The notes: a model not told the origin generated them from the letters alone. DNA of 49,341 nt from Bacillota bacterium (GCA_023391695.1 JAEWAK010000053.1:1-49341); one strand, 5' to 3'; numbered from the stretch's first letter, positions 26,979 through 35,589 are shown. Numbers and translations are program-made.

Positions 26979-27055
26979 TAACTGCTGATAGCAAACGGCG
27001 ATATATATACCCCCAGAGAAGTGGTATATATATCGCCGTTTGCTATCAGCAGTTA
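26979..27055 (-). terminator. 33-bp perfect hairpin with T-run
   Basis: Two 33-base arms (26979-27011 and 27023-27055) are exact inverted copies around an 11-nt loop. TATTTTTTTAAT follows on the minus strand, so it works as a very strong terminator after the MFS remnant and insulates boxes B and C. Perfect arms of this length are unusual for a terminator. Confidence 0.75.
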
Positions 27056-27218
27056 ATATCTGAAATCTCATAAGAATGATATGATGTATGTATTTCCAGT
27101 AATCATGCTCTGCTCTCCGATAAGGCAACAAATGCAATGATAAATTAGACATCACTACTAGGTTAGGACATGCGTTTTTTAGGTGTTTTATATCCTTTAA
27201 CAAATATGACTGCAATTA

Positions 27219-27500
27219 TTATGTAACGATTAACATCATAATACAGCTGATGGCTATCAGCCGGGCAACATAAACCACGATTAAATAAGCTATGGAGGTT
27301 TCCGATCCCACAAAGGAGATAGCAATACAACTACCTGCCATAAATATACTTCCTGTGACAGCCAATATCCGAATGCCAAATTTGTCATAAATTTCACCAA
27401 CAAAGAGACTAATGACAGCCATTGTCAGCGAACCTGGCATCATTATCAAACTAGACACCACCGCCGAAAGTCCATGCACAATTTGAATATAAATAGACCT
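27219..27500 (-). pseudogene. Remnant of a DHA2-type MFS transporter
   Basis: The frame reads SIYIQIVHGLSAVVSSLIMM then PGSLTMAVISLFVGEIYDKF and one more helix before TAA. This matches the central helices and loop (YIQ-GLSA-PG-KxYDKFG) of EmrB/LmrB-like 14-TM exporters. Both ends are missing and the frame begins 10 bp after the DUF gene at 27510. It cannot work as a transporter. Confidence 0.75.
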
Positions 27501-27509
27501 CTTCTACAT

Positions 27510-28043
27510 TCAGCTTTTAAGCAGCTTATTCCCTTTTTCACAGATTTCATAAATTTCGTCGTACTTCCGCTCTATCAATGGCCCGAGCTTAGCTGTTCTT
27601 TTGCGTACTATAGCTTTATGGACAAATGGGGGAAGAATCCATCCGATAAAAGCAGGGATAGCCAAAAGAATGCACAACAGAATCATCGGAGGCTCATGGG
27701 TGACGGCGAAAACGGAGCCAGCCATAAAAGCAGTTCCGATAATTGCAATAACCAAAGCCCACATGGTTGCCGATGAGGTTTTGGATTTTTCCATAGCGTC
27801 AATTTCATCCATACAGGCTTCAAAATGGCGCTGCAAACGGGTCAGCTCTGTTTTGTTCAGAATCTTGCGGTCACGCTTGAGCTTAAGTGTTACTTTACCC
27901 ATGAGACCGGAGGGCTGGATATTTTCATCCGGAACCCATCCAAAATTCATGTAGCCATCCAGATACATTGAAACTTTTTCCTGGTCAGCTGTAACTTCTT
28001 TATATTCATAACCGATAAAGCCGCTCTTTGTAATTTCATTCAT
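27510..28043 (-). CDS. Two-TM protein of unknown function, paralogue 2 of 3
   Basis: This is a 177-residue protein with the same blocks as the proteins at 25573 and 36600: FIGYEYKEVTADQEKVSMYL and NFGW near the start, KLKRDRKILNKTELTRLQRH in the basic middle, two membrane helices at about 95-140, and YDEIYEICEKGNKLL at the end. It starts 37 bp downstream of box E, whose first unit overlaps the stop of the histidine kinase gene, so it has its own promoter just behind the two-component operon. Confidence 0.8.
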   Translation of the reverse strand: MNEITKSGFIGYEYKEVTADQEKVSMYLDGYMNFGWVPDENIQPSGLMGKVTLKLKRDRKILNKTELTRLQRHFEACMDEIDAMEKSKTSSATMWALVIAIIGTAFMAGSVFAVTHEPPMILLCILLAIPAFIGWILPPFVHKAIVRKRTAKLGPLIERKYDEIYEICEKGNKLLKS

Positions 28044-28079
28044 TATATCAACTCCTTTTATGGATTTTAGCCTAACATA

Positions 28080-28128
28080 CCAATATTCCCCTACTGTTTG
28101 TAAATTGTTTGTAAAACATTAATCAACA
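28080..28128 (-). promoter_or_regulatory. Triple 11-bp direct-repeat promoter (copy E)
   Basis: Units TGTTGATTAAT, GTTTTACAAAC and AATTTACAAAC are followed by 10 bp and TATTGG (a weak -10). The last two units are nearly identical direct repeats. It serves the gene at 27510. Confidence 0.6.
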
Positions 28129-29195
28129 AACGCCCCCTTATGGCAGACAGGAAGACGTACGGTAAAGGTTGTTCCTTCCCCCGGTGAACTTGCTACTGTA
28201 ATACTGCCGCCAATAACCTGTAAAACACGCAGTACCAGAGCAAGTCCCAATCCATTACCCTCCGTGGAATGGGAGTTATCACCCTGATAGAACTTATCGT
28301 AGATATGCTTCATCGTCTCTTCTCCCATGCCACAGCCAGTATCAGATATACAAACAATAACTTCTTCCTGCGTGGAGCTTTGCTGAAGGGTTACTGTGCC
28401 GCCTGGATCAGTAAACTTTATGGCATTTGATAGAAGGTTGTTCCATACCAGCTCCAGCAGGCTGGCATCCGCTTCAATCGTTGCACGGTCCTCGATATCC
28501 ACCACGAACTCAATGTTCTTTTTGGTCCAAAGCTCTTCAAAACGCAGGGCACATTCACACAGCTGTTCACAGAGATCATAAGAATCCGGAATTGGCTGCA
28601 AATTCTGTTTTTCCAGCTTGTTAAGCTTAAGGATATTGGTTATCAATTCTGTTAAACGCGAGGATGATTCCAAAATTGTATCAATGTAACCACCTCTTTG
28701 CTCCGGTGTCAGTTTTTCATTTTTGAGAGCTTCAGCATAATTCTGGATGATGGCAAGGGGTGTTTTGATTTCGTGTGATACATTAGAAAAAAAATCAGTT
28801 TTGAGAGTTTCGATACTCCCCAGTTCCTCCACCATTATATTAAAATCCATGCAGATGGCGTCAAGGTAGTCCATCTTATCCGGAAGGTGTCTTGGGGGAA
28901 TATATACGGAAAAATCGCCGTCTGCCACTTTCCTTGTGGCTTTGGCAAATTGCTCCATGGGTTTATGGTAGTGCCGGTTAAATTGAATTCGGGTGAACAC
29001 GGTAAACATCGCGGCTACAAATACCCAGTATACAAGGACTGCCACAATGTAACCACGTGAAATACTTGTATAATCCACATAACGTCCCAAAATCAGCATC
29101 TGGCCCGTGGTAAGTATTCCCAACGCTAAAAAAGAAAGAACAAAGCCAGATAAAGGAAACTGGGACGCTTTCACTCTGGGATCTTTGGGTTTCAT
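28119..29195 (-). CDS. Histidine kinase with minimal extracellular loop
   Basis: This is a 358-residue kinase. Two membrane helices (about 14-36 and 49-68) enclose only about a dozen external residues, followed by a HAMP-like linker, a HisKA box (FFSNVSHEIKTPLAIIQNYA, H near 143) and a HATPase domain (LVWNNLLSNAIKF, DTGCGMGEE, GNGLGLALVL). The tiny loop fits intramembrane-sensing kinases that detect membrane-active agents or partner proteins. The gene overlaps the regulator gene by 4 bp. It is the likely sensor for the box regulon (inference). Confidence 0.9.
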   Translation of the reverse strand: MKPKDPRVKASQFPLSGFVLSFLALGILTTGQMLILGRYVDYTSISRGYIVAVLVYWVFVAAMFTVFTRIQFNRHYHKPMEQFAKATRKVADGDFSVYIPPRHLPDKMDYLDAICMDFNIMVEELGSIETLKTDFFSNVSHEIKTPLAIIQNYAEALKNEKLTPEQRGGYIDTILESSSRLTELITNILKLNKLEKQNLQPIPDSYDLCEQLCECALRFEELWTKKNIEFVVDIEDRATIEADASLLELVWNNLLSNAIKFTDPGGTVTLQQSSTQEEVIVCISDTGCGMGEETMKHIYDKFYQGDNSHSTEGNGLGLALVLRVLQVIGGSITVASSPGEGTTFTVRLPVCHKGAFVD

Positions 29196-29869
29196 AGCAG
29201 CACCGCCTTATATCCAAGGCCTCGAACAGTCACAATTTGAAACCCGTCACAAGCGGAGAGCTTATCCCGAAGCTTAGTTACATAAACGTCTACGGCACGC
29301 AGGCTGGTTTCACTTTCCACACCCCAGAACTCATCCATAAGCTGCGCACGGGTGAATGTTTTTTGGGGATAAGAAAGCAGCTTGTACAGGATATTAAATT
29401 CCCGGAGGGTAAGAGGAATTTCTTCGTCACCAATGACTGTAGTCATCGCATCCGCATCCAATGCCAGATTACCAACCGTCATTTTACGTTCTTCCATAAT
29501 GTTGGCACGACGCAGCAGTGCTCCAACCCTCATGACAAGTTCGTCCATATTAATAGGTTTTACCATATAATCGTCAATACCGATTTGGAATCCTTTTTGC
29601 TTGGAAACAATATCATCCTTGGCTGTCATGAACAGTATTGGAATGGCTTTGTTCAGCTGTCGCACTGTATGTGCAAACTCAAACCCATCGATTTCCGGCA
29701 TCATTATATCTGTAATAATCATATCATACAGGTTATTGTACATAAAATCATAAGCCTCACGGGGATTTAAACATCCCTTGGCTTTGTAACCGCTGTCATT
29801 TAAATAGGTACATACAATTTGATTGAGTTTCGCATCGTCCTCAACCACTAAAATATTAATCATATTCAC
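29192..29869 (-). CDS. OmpR-family response regulator, candidate master of the box regulon
   Basis: This is a 225-residue regulator: receiver with VVEDDAKLN, phospho-acceptor in MIITDIMMPEIDG, K in YMVKPI; winged helix with LTLREFNILYKLLSYPQKTF and VRGLGYKAVL. It lies 15 bp downstream of the CDF-like gene and overlaps the kinase gene, so the three form one operon behind box M. OmpR-type dimers bind direct repeats with about 10-11 bp spacing, as in the boxes, so autoregulation is likely but inferred. Confidence 0.92.
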   Translation of the reverse strand: MNMINILVVEDDAKLNQIVCTYLNDSGYKAKGCLNPREAYDFMYNNLYDMIITDIMMPEIDGFEFAHTVRQLNKAIPILFMTAKDDIVSKQKGFQIGIDDYMVKPINMDELVMRVGALLRRANIMEERKMTVGNLALDADAMTTVIGDEEIPLTLREFNILYKLLSYPQKTFTRAQLMDEFWGVESETSLRAVDVYVTKLRDKLSACDGFQIVTVRGLGYKAVLL

Positions 29870-29883
29870 TTCCTCCTTGTTAT

Positions 29884-30795
29884 TTAATTTTTATTAAAAT
29901 GAACCAAATTGATTTGTAGCTGCCAGTATACTTTTTCTTTAAGAAGTACAAATGCTTCCTTTGGCATATCATCCACAATTTGAATCTGTAACAACGGTGT
30001 TTGTTCCTCTTCTTCCTGATACTGGATCGGTTTAATTTTGTAAGGCAATGCTTCCTTTTTCATCAGATTTTTAACCCTGCGGTAAGCAGTTCGGTAATTC
30101 GTGCCGTTTTTTATCTTTCGGATTCGAACTATCATAAATACACCGAGTGCTGTCGCACAGATGCCCATCAAAATTCCTATAAGACCGTTTGCTGCGGGAT
30201 GCGTATGTACTTGCGTGTCCGCAAAAGACAGGATAGCTGTCTGCGTAAGTACCAGACAGATAAGTGAGGAAGCAAGATTGATCATCTTGATTGCATGGAT
30301 AAGCGGCGTATGGTTATGACGTTCTATAATCACTCCGCGAAAGTTTAAAGTCAGCTCCGTAAAAGCAAATGTAGCTATTCCCAAGGCAACATATTCATGA
30401 TATACACTGGTTGCCGGATGAAAAAACAGCCTGACCGAATACGCGATGTACAAAAGGCTTGCAACAATCAATATTATACCAGAAAGGAAATAATAGTTGT
30501 ACTGCTCCTGCTTATTTTTCGCTTTGAGGATGCCGGAAAGCGCATAATATTTTGCTATTACCATACCAAGGGTATAAAAAGCATTGGCACAGGTAAAAAG
30601 CGACATAGAGGCTATACCCATTGAGAGCTTTCCCAGCCCTACAACAATATTTACTGTTCCGGAAGCCCCCGTAATCCGCAGAGATCTGCTGACCTTTGGA
30701 CTAAATCGTTCTGTAATTTCCGTATTTGCACGAAAAAACAGTCCTGCAAATACGGAGGGAGATTTTTTTTGTTTCATGCAACACCGCCTGTTCAT
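29884..30795 (-). CDS. CDF-like membrane protein lacking metal-site residues
   Basis: This is a 303-residue protein with about six membrane helices. RITGASGTVNIVVGLGKLSM resembles the first helix of cation diffusion facilitators. The usual HxxxD/DxxxD metal ligands are absent (CANAFYTLGMVI stands in that place), so metal transport is doubtful. A soluble C-terminal tail ends VHFNKN. It is first in the operon with the regulator and kinase, behind box M, and may act as an accessory sensor. An alternative start is ATG 30777 (MKQKKSPS). Confidence 0.7.
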   Translation of the reverse strand: MNRRCCMKQKKSPSVFAGLFFRANTEITERFSPKVSRSLRITGASGTVNIVVGLGKLSMGIASMSLFTCANAFYTLGMVIAKYYALSGILKAKNKQEQYNYYFLSGIILIVASLLYIAYSVRLFFHPATSVYHEYVALGIATFAFTELTLNFRGVIIERHNHTPLIHAIKMINLASSLICLVLTQTAILSFADTQVHTHPAANGLIGILMGICATALGVFMIVRIRKIKNGTNYRTAYRRVKNLMKKEALPYKIKPIQYQEEEEQTPLLQIQIVDDMPKEAFVLLKEKVYWQLQINLVHFNKN

Positions 30796-30846
30796 ATAGT
30801 GTAAGCCTGCAAATTAAGCTTTATTTTAAATATTTTGTGTTTTTAC

Positions 30847-30895
30847 ATATTACTTTATTTACATTTATGTTTTGTTTATGTTTTGTTTCAAAATT
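30847..30895 (-). promoter_or_regulatory. Triple 11-bp direct-repeat promoter (copy M) of the two-component operon
   Basis: Units AATTTTGAAAC, AAAACATAAAC and AAAACATAAAT are followed by 10 bp and TAATAT. It precedes the CDF-like/regulator/kinase operon by about 50 bp, suggesting autoregulation. The spacer 30896-31058 holds nothing else I can identify. Confidence 0.65.
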
Positions 30896-31058
30896 ATTAA
30901 TTATAAAATATGGATTTTTTCTGGGTGCTTGCTTGAAAAAATGAAATAGACTTTGTAGAAATACGCCCGAATAAATTAAAAGAGTTCGAGAAAAGCTTGT
31001 TATAACAGAATATTAAACAAACATTAACATGAATAAAGTAAAATGAATTATATACAGT

Positions 31059-31102
31059 AAGGCTGGTCCACCCTAAGAAGTCTTAGAGTAGCTACCAGCC
31101 TT
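31059..31102 (-). terminator. Hairpin downstream of the SDR gene
   Basis: AAGGCTGGT and ACCAGCCTT (9 bp) enclose an inner CTAAGA/TCTTAG stem. It lies about 90 bp after the SDR stop. The T-tract is weak. Confidence 0.45.
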
Positions 31103-31190
31103 ATTAATTATCTATAAAATTCTAAGTTTCAGAGATTTTTACATACTCCCTCCCAGTCTTTCAGTATGCAAATCATATATTGTTCTCAAC

Positions 31191-32027
31191 TCACTGTCTT
31201 TGGCACATTCTGCTCATTGCCGCCATTGCGCCACCATCACAGAGAATATCTGTTCCGGTAAGATAACTCGCAGCCTCACTTACACAAAATGCCAACAATG
31301 CTGCGATTTCCCCTGGTTGTCCTATACGCCCCAGTGCCCCATTTAATGCAAAAGAAAATGCATGCTCACCTTCTGATAGTCCCATGGGAGTCTCAAATGT
31401 ACCAGGTGATACGGATAATACGCGAATTCCATTCTTCCCATAAATATACGCATGTTGGGCAGCATACCATATTACAAAATCTTTGGATAAAGCATAAGCC
31501 ACCTTGCCAGCAAGATTTTCCGGCACAGAATGAAGGGTATCCAGCATCTTTTTTTGAAATCCGTCAGGATCTGTCAAGCTTAATTCATAGTCGCTTTTTA
31601 CTGCCAGGTTATTAGGCATAAGATATGGCAGCAAATATGCCGACATTGATGCAATATCAATGATACAGCTGCCAGACTTCATGATTTTTGTAAATTCTTC
31701 ATTTATGTATATTGTTCCCATGGCATTTATGTTAAAAACTGTTTCTGTTGTTCCCAGATTAGGTGAAAGTCCTGCCGAATGGATAACCGCTGTAACAGTA
31801 CCCTTTTTTTCTGCATATCCCGCTAGATTGCGTACAGCTTCTCTATCATTGACATCGCATGGGAAGAATTCCGCATCAATATTTAACGATTCCAATTCCT
31901 TAACGGCATGATATAATTTATCTTTATTCCGTCCTGATATGATTACAAGATGATTCTCACCCAAAAATTTTGCTGCCGCAAGTCCTATCCCGCTTCCGCC
32001 GCCTGTTATTACACATACATTTTTCAT
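31191..32027 (-). CDS. Short-chain dehydrogenase/reductase
   Basis: This is a 278-residue SDR: NAD(P)-binding TGGGSGIGLAAAKF at the start, catalytic Ser in CIIDIASMSAY, and YxxxK in VAYALSKDF. The long insert between Ser and Tyr recalls steroid or sugar-alcohol dehydrogenases. It follows the alcohol dehydrogenase gene by 22 bp, so both lie behind box F. The substrate is unknown. Confidence 0.88.
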   Translation of the reverse strand: MKNVCVITGGGSGIGLAAAKFLGENHLVIISGRNKDKLYHAVKELESLNIDAEFFPCDVNDREAVRNLAGYAEKKGTVTAVIHSAGLSPNLGTTETVFNINAMGTIYINEEFTKIMKSGSCIIDIASMSAYLLPYLMPNNLAVKSDYELSLTDPDGFQKKMLDTLHSVPENLAGKVAYALSKDFVIWYAAQHAYIYGKNGIRVLSVSPGTFETPMGLSEGEHAFSFALNGALGRIGQPGEIAALLAFCVSEAASYLTGTDILCDGGAMAAMSRMCQRQ

Positions 32028-32049
32028 ACTTATTTCTACCTCACTATTT

Positions 32050-33057
32050 TTAATATTTTATCTGCACTTTCAAAGATTCATCTGGACTTGCGGCTTTAAG
32101 AATTGCCTCATTTATATGATCCAAATCAAATTCCTGCGTTATAAGTGATTCCAAATCAAATTTCCCGCTTTCCATAATTTCAAATACCGTCAAAACATCT
32201 TGGGGATGATATCCTGCAGACCCGATAATTTGAATATCGAAGAATGTAATTTGCGACAGGTCAACAGGTACCGGTTCGTGATGTACTCCTGCAATAACCA
32301 ACTTGCAACCGTATTTAGCCATAGCTTTCCACTGTTCAATTACTGGTTTTACACCTACCGCATCAATATATATATCCACATTGATTCCTATCGGGGGATA
32401 TTCCTGCATTCTTCCAAAAACAGCCTGTGCTTTTGACACAACATCTGCCTTTGCACTGTTACATGTTTCAAATCCAAAATTTCTTGCAATATTCAGACGG
32501 AAATCGGACTGATCCACAATCATGATATGCTCGATTCCCCAATGCTTTAAAGCAATCGCAGCTGAAATTCCTATGGCACCAGCACCAAAAACAATTGCTG
32601 TCTGTCCTTTCTGAGGATTTGCTTTTCTCGCAGAGCAAGTACCCACCGTAAACGGTTCGGTCAGTGCGGCTACCTTGGAGGAAATACTTTCATTGACTAA
32701 ATAAACAGACTTATTCAACTCAAAATTTGGAATTAGTACATATTCCGAAAAGCCTCCGACAGTAGCAGAACGTGAAATATCAGCTTTTGCTGCTCGAGGA
32801 TACGGATATACTCTGTCACCGATTGCAATATCCCGCACATTTTTACCCACCTCAACTACTTCGGACACCATTTCATGTCCAAATTCAAATCCTTTAAAAA
32901 TACGTACCAAATCTCCTCCAAATCTGTAGGCCGCAACATCGGAGCCACAAATACTTGCATAAAGATTTTTAACTATAATGTCATTATCTCCGCACTCCGG
33001 CATGGGTAGTTCTTGGATAACAACATCATAAATACCATTATAAATGGCTGCTTTCAT
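32050..33057 (-). CDS. Medium-chain zinc-type dehydrogenase without structural zinc site
   Basis: This is a 335-residue MDR enzyme resembling sorbitol/galactitol-phosphate dehydrogenases. Catalytic zinc ligands are visible (Cys in YASICGSD, His/Glu in FGHEMVSEV), as is the nucleotide fold VFGAGAIGISAAIAL. The four-cysteine structural-zinc lobe usually found after GDRV is missing (GDRVYPYPRAAKADIS). It forms an operon with the SDR at 31191. The reaction is probably reversible alcohol/ketone oxidation with NAD. Confidence 0.88.
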   Translation of the reverse strand: MKAAIYNGIYDVVIQELPMPECGDNDIIVKNLYASICGSDVAAYRFGGDLVRIFKGFEFGHEMVSEVVEVGKNVRDIAIGDRVYPYPRAAKADISRSATVGGFSEYVLIPNFELNKSVYLVNESISSKVAALTEPFTVGTCSARKANPQKGQTAIVFGAGAIGISAAIALKHWGIEHIMIVDQSDFRLNIARNFGFETCNSAKADVVSKAQAVFGRMQEYPPIGINVDIYIDAVGVKPVIEQWKAMAKYGCKLVIAGVHHEPVPVDLSQITFFDIQIIGSAGYHPQDVLTVFEIMESGKFDLESLITQEFDLDHINEAILKAASPDESLKVQIKY

Positions 33058-33123
33058 TTAAATTCCTTCCTTTCAGTTTTTTAGTTAGCAGAATAAAACA
33101 CCTGTCTTCCGCTTAACAACATC

Positions 33124-33172
33124 ATTATGGCACGGTAATATTTACCAAATGTTGAATAAATGTTTACAAAAT
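33124..33172 (-). promoter_or_regulatory. Triple 11-bp direct-repeat promoter (copy F)
   Basis: Units ATTTTGTAAAC, ATTTATTCAAC and ATTTGGTAAAT, then exactly 10 bp, then CATAAT. It serves the dehydrogenase-SDR operon, whose start codon is about 67 bp away. Confidence 0.75.
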
Positions 33173-33193
33173 ATTAAAATAAATACAATATAC

Positions 33194-33226
33194 AAACACG
33201 GCACATGATTTTCATGCGCCGTATTT
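33194..33226 (-). terminator. Terminator after the AttH-like gene
   Basis: Fourteen-base arms pair fully in minus-strand RNA with two G-U pairs (AAATACGGCGCATG / CATGTGCCGTGTTT), followed by TTTG. It begins 9 bp after the stop codon of the gene at 33235. Confidence 0.65.
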
Positions 33227-33234
33227 GCTGTTCA

Positions 33235-34335
33235 TTATAAAGTTGTAAATCTTTCTTCCCTATTGATGCCCTCGTACATACCAACAGGCGGTATCAAACT
33301 TGGATATGCTCTCCACTGGCGGATGGACATATCGCCATAACCGTTATGGAGTTCTTTTACCGAGCCATCCGTATAGGTGAATGTTCCTTCTACCGTATCC
33401 CATTCAATTGTTGCTACCGGATTGTCCGGGCATTTTCCTGTTACACCCCAAGTTCTTACGTTAGCCGCATGAGCGCTCATGTTCAGTGTACCAGCCTCTG
33501 TTTCAATCTGTATTTTATAAACCGTAGGGATAAATCCCCCAAACTGTGGCATATATGCCCATTCCTCATGTTTTATATCCATTTTTCCTGCCGGCAGATA
33601 GTGTTTTTCATCCACAAGCGTAATGACCTGATCTTTCATGCCGAGACGCATATCATACATGGAACCGAACACTTCATCAAAGTGGAACCAGCCCCAATCC
33701 TCCCAACCGCCGATTTCTGCGGGAGATGAATCGGTTGCCACATACCTTTCCCGGATACCGGCGCCGTGAACCTGGATGGTCCTGCCGTCAATCGTTAGTG
33801 TGCCTTTCACGCGTCCGCTGCAATTATAACCATATGTCACAGAATGCTGTGTGAGATAAGAGGGTTTTTCCCGTCCGTACCACAATGGACCATGACAATC
33901 TGGTTTGTGTATGATATCTGCACTAAAGTTGTTTTCTTCATCATTGACGATTATATTCCAGGAGCGGTCTTTATGGCAAATAACCTTAATGCAGCCGATC
34001 TCCACGATTACATCGTCCTCCGTGCGTGTAACTGTATGAGTGCCGCCGGGCAAAACATCCTTCCTTGAACGGTTTACACCGGGAAAATCAGCAATTTTGT
34101 AAATAGAGTTAGGATCTTGTCTGATCTCTCCGCTTTCAGTGCAAAGCTCCCAGGTGCAGATGTCTACGTTTTCCAGTTTAAGTATTAGCGGAGATCCGCC
34201 AAACCAATAGCGTTGGTTATCGTCGCCAATCAATGAGGTCGCCCAAAGCCAATCGAGAAAAGCAGAGCTTCCAGGTGCTGCGTCAATGCCTCTTGCATCA
34301 TCATCTAAAGTAATTTCAGGGTTTCTTTCTATCAT
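33235..34335 (-). CDS. Soluble AttH/CrtC-like beta-rich protein, function unknown
   Basis: This is a 366-residue protein without signal peptide or membrane helices, rich in Trp and Gly (GGWEDWGWFHFDEVFG, GYGDMSIRQWRAYPS). The pattern recalls the lipocalin-like double barrel of AttH/CrtC proteins, but I am not certain. A perfect AAAGGAG ribosome site precedes ATG 34335. It is monocistronic, behind box O and ahead of its own terminator. A role in lipid or isoprenoid handling would suit the fold; this is speculation. Confidence 0.6.
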   Translation of the reverse strand: MIERNPEITLDDDARGIDAAPGSSAFLDWLWATSLIGDDNQRYWFGGSPLILKLENVDICTWELCTESGEIRQDPNSIYKIADFPGVNRSRKDVLPGGTHTVTRTEDDVIVEIGCIKVICHKDRSWNIIVNDEENNFSADIIHKPDCHGPLWYGREKPSYLTQHSVTYGYNCSGRVKGTLTIDGRTIQVHGAGIRERYVATDSSPAEIGGWEDWGWFHFDEVFGSMYDMRLGMKDQVITLVDEKHYLPAGKMDIKHEEWAYMPQFGGFIPTVYKIQIETEAGTLNMSAHAANVRTWGVTGKCPDNPVATIEWDTVEGTFTYTDGSVKELHNGYGDMSIRQWRAYPSLIPPVGMYEGINREERFTTL

Positions 34336-34385
34336 ATCGTTTGCTCCTTTTAGTCTATTTGCAATCCTTATTGATTACATACTCT

Positions 34386-34434
34386 ATCATAGATGACGCA
34401 TATTTACATTTTATTTGACTAGTGTTGTTGCATT
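34386..34434 (-). promoter_or_regulatory. Triple 11-bp direct-repeat promoter (copy O)
   Basis: Units AATGCAACAAC, ACTAGTCAAAT and AAAATGTAAAT, then 10 bp, then TATGAT. It serves the AttH-like gene, whose start is about 50 bp downstream. It is more diverged than other copies but keeps spacing and unit ends. Confidence 0.6.
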
Positions 34435-34504
34435 ATTAATTTGTAATCATAAAAGACCTAATATCATGTAATACTTTCCTTATTGAACGACATGTTTTAT
34501 TCGG

Positions 34505-35380
34505 TCAGATATTAAGAATGTCCTGAGCTGATTCGGAAAATCCAACCATACCAAAAGCTCCCGGTCCACAATGAGCCGTTATGACACATCCTGTCTGTAT
34601 CCATGTTATCTCATGAAATCCGCAATTCTTTGCTTCAGCTTCTGCGGCAACACGAATATCCTCATCCAGTCCAATAGACCAGAGTAGATATAGATGTTCA
34701 TTCTGAAGCTGATGTTTTCGAGAAAATTCTCTAATAAGCCGGGGTACAATTTTTAACATACTGCCTCGGTATTTTTGGGTCACTAACAGATGTCCGTCAA
34801 TTATTTCAATACAGGGATGCAGATGAAGCAATCTTCCTCCCAAATAGGCAGTATTACTGACACGTCCGCCTGCCCGGAGATATTCCAAATCTCCAGGCAG
34901 AAAACACATATGGGTCTGGCGGCAAACTTGATCGACAGTTTCGTACACCTCTTTCTGCGAAAGTCCCGGTACTTCTTCCAATATTCTTGCCATTTTAAGT
35001 ATTACAGCTGCCTGACCTGCAGAAACATGTTTTGTATCTATACTGGTTACATAATCCCGCTCTTCTCCAATAAGCAAAGCACTCTGATAGGAACAGGTAG
35101 TGGCAGATGAATAAGCCAAATGCAGGATATGTTTTTCCGGCCACAGGGAATGGATCTCGTCAAAAACCTTCTCAAAGTCCTCTGGGGAACTCCCGCTGGT
35201 TTTTGGCAATTTTCCCGTCTCAGAATAATACTCACAGATTTTAAGCACGGGAAAGGAGCCGTCATCTAATGTAGTATCTCCTAAAGATACATGCATCGGA
35301 ACCAAGTAGATTCCATTCCGGTTTGCCACATCAATAGGGATATCTGAACCTGTCTCCGCAACAATTATTATATTACCCAT
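34505..35380 (-). CDS. DegV-family fatty-acid-binding protein
   Basis: This is a 291-residue DegV protein: N-terminal VAETGSDIPIDVANRNGIYL, the SGSSPEDFEKVFDEI segment with conserved Ser residues, and GGRVSNTAYLGG in the second domain. DegV (FakB-like) proteins bind a fatty acid and present it to the FakA kinase, feeding phospholipid synthesis through acyl-phosphate, the same intermediate PlsY uses. ATG 35380, six bases after AAGGAG, is preferred over an upstream TTG. No direct-repeat box lies immediately before it. Confidence 0.88.
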   Translation of the reverse strand: MGNIIIVAETGSDIPIDVANRNGIYLVPMHVSLGDTTLDDGSFPVLKICEYYSETGKLPKTSGSSPEDFEKVFDEIHSLWPEKHILHLAYSSATTCSYQSALLIGEERDYVTSIDTKHVSAGQAAVILKMARILEEVPGLSQKEVYETVDQVCRQTHMCFLPGDLEYLRAGGRVSNTAYLGGRLLHLHPCIEIIDGHLLVTQKYRGSMLKIVPRLIREFSRKHQLQNEHLYLLWSIGLDEDIRVAAEAEAKNCGFHEITWIQTGCVITAHCGPGAFGMVGFSESAQDILNI

Positions 35381-35429
35381 ATACAACTCCTTTCTGTCTG
35401 TTATTTCTTATAATGATTACACAATATAG

Positions 35430-35535
35430 GGGTGATGTGACAGCGTTTGCAATTTTGCTATCCGGTACCGCGCCTGTCCCAAAATATTGACCATCAAACT
35501 GACAGGTTCTGCTACACCGACAATCTTATGCCACA
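35430..35535 (-). pseudogene. Frameshifted fragment of S-adenosylmethionine synthetase
   Basis: Two minus-strand frames join to read IVGVAEPVSLMV and then FGTGAVPDSKIANAVTSPLY, matching the AIGVAEPVSIMVDTFGTG-KV segment in MetK proteins. Everything else is gone and a frameshift separates the pieces. It lies between the 26-residue peptide gene and degV. Confidence 0.6.
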
Positions 35536-35589
35536 AAAACTAGTGTATTCTTTTCGGAAAAAGAGAAAATGATACTGCTTTCTTAAAGC

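Noticed and set aside
26970..27215. 81-codon minus-strand frame
   Set aside because: Its C-terminal third is the 33-bp hairpin read through; it is the debris after the MFS remnant.
29237..29770. 177-codon plus-strand frame
   Set aside because: It is antisense to the response regulator gene, which has intact motifs.
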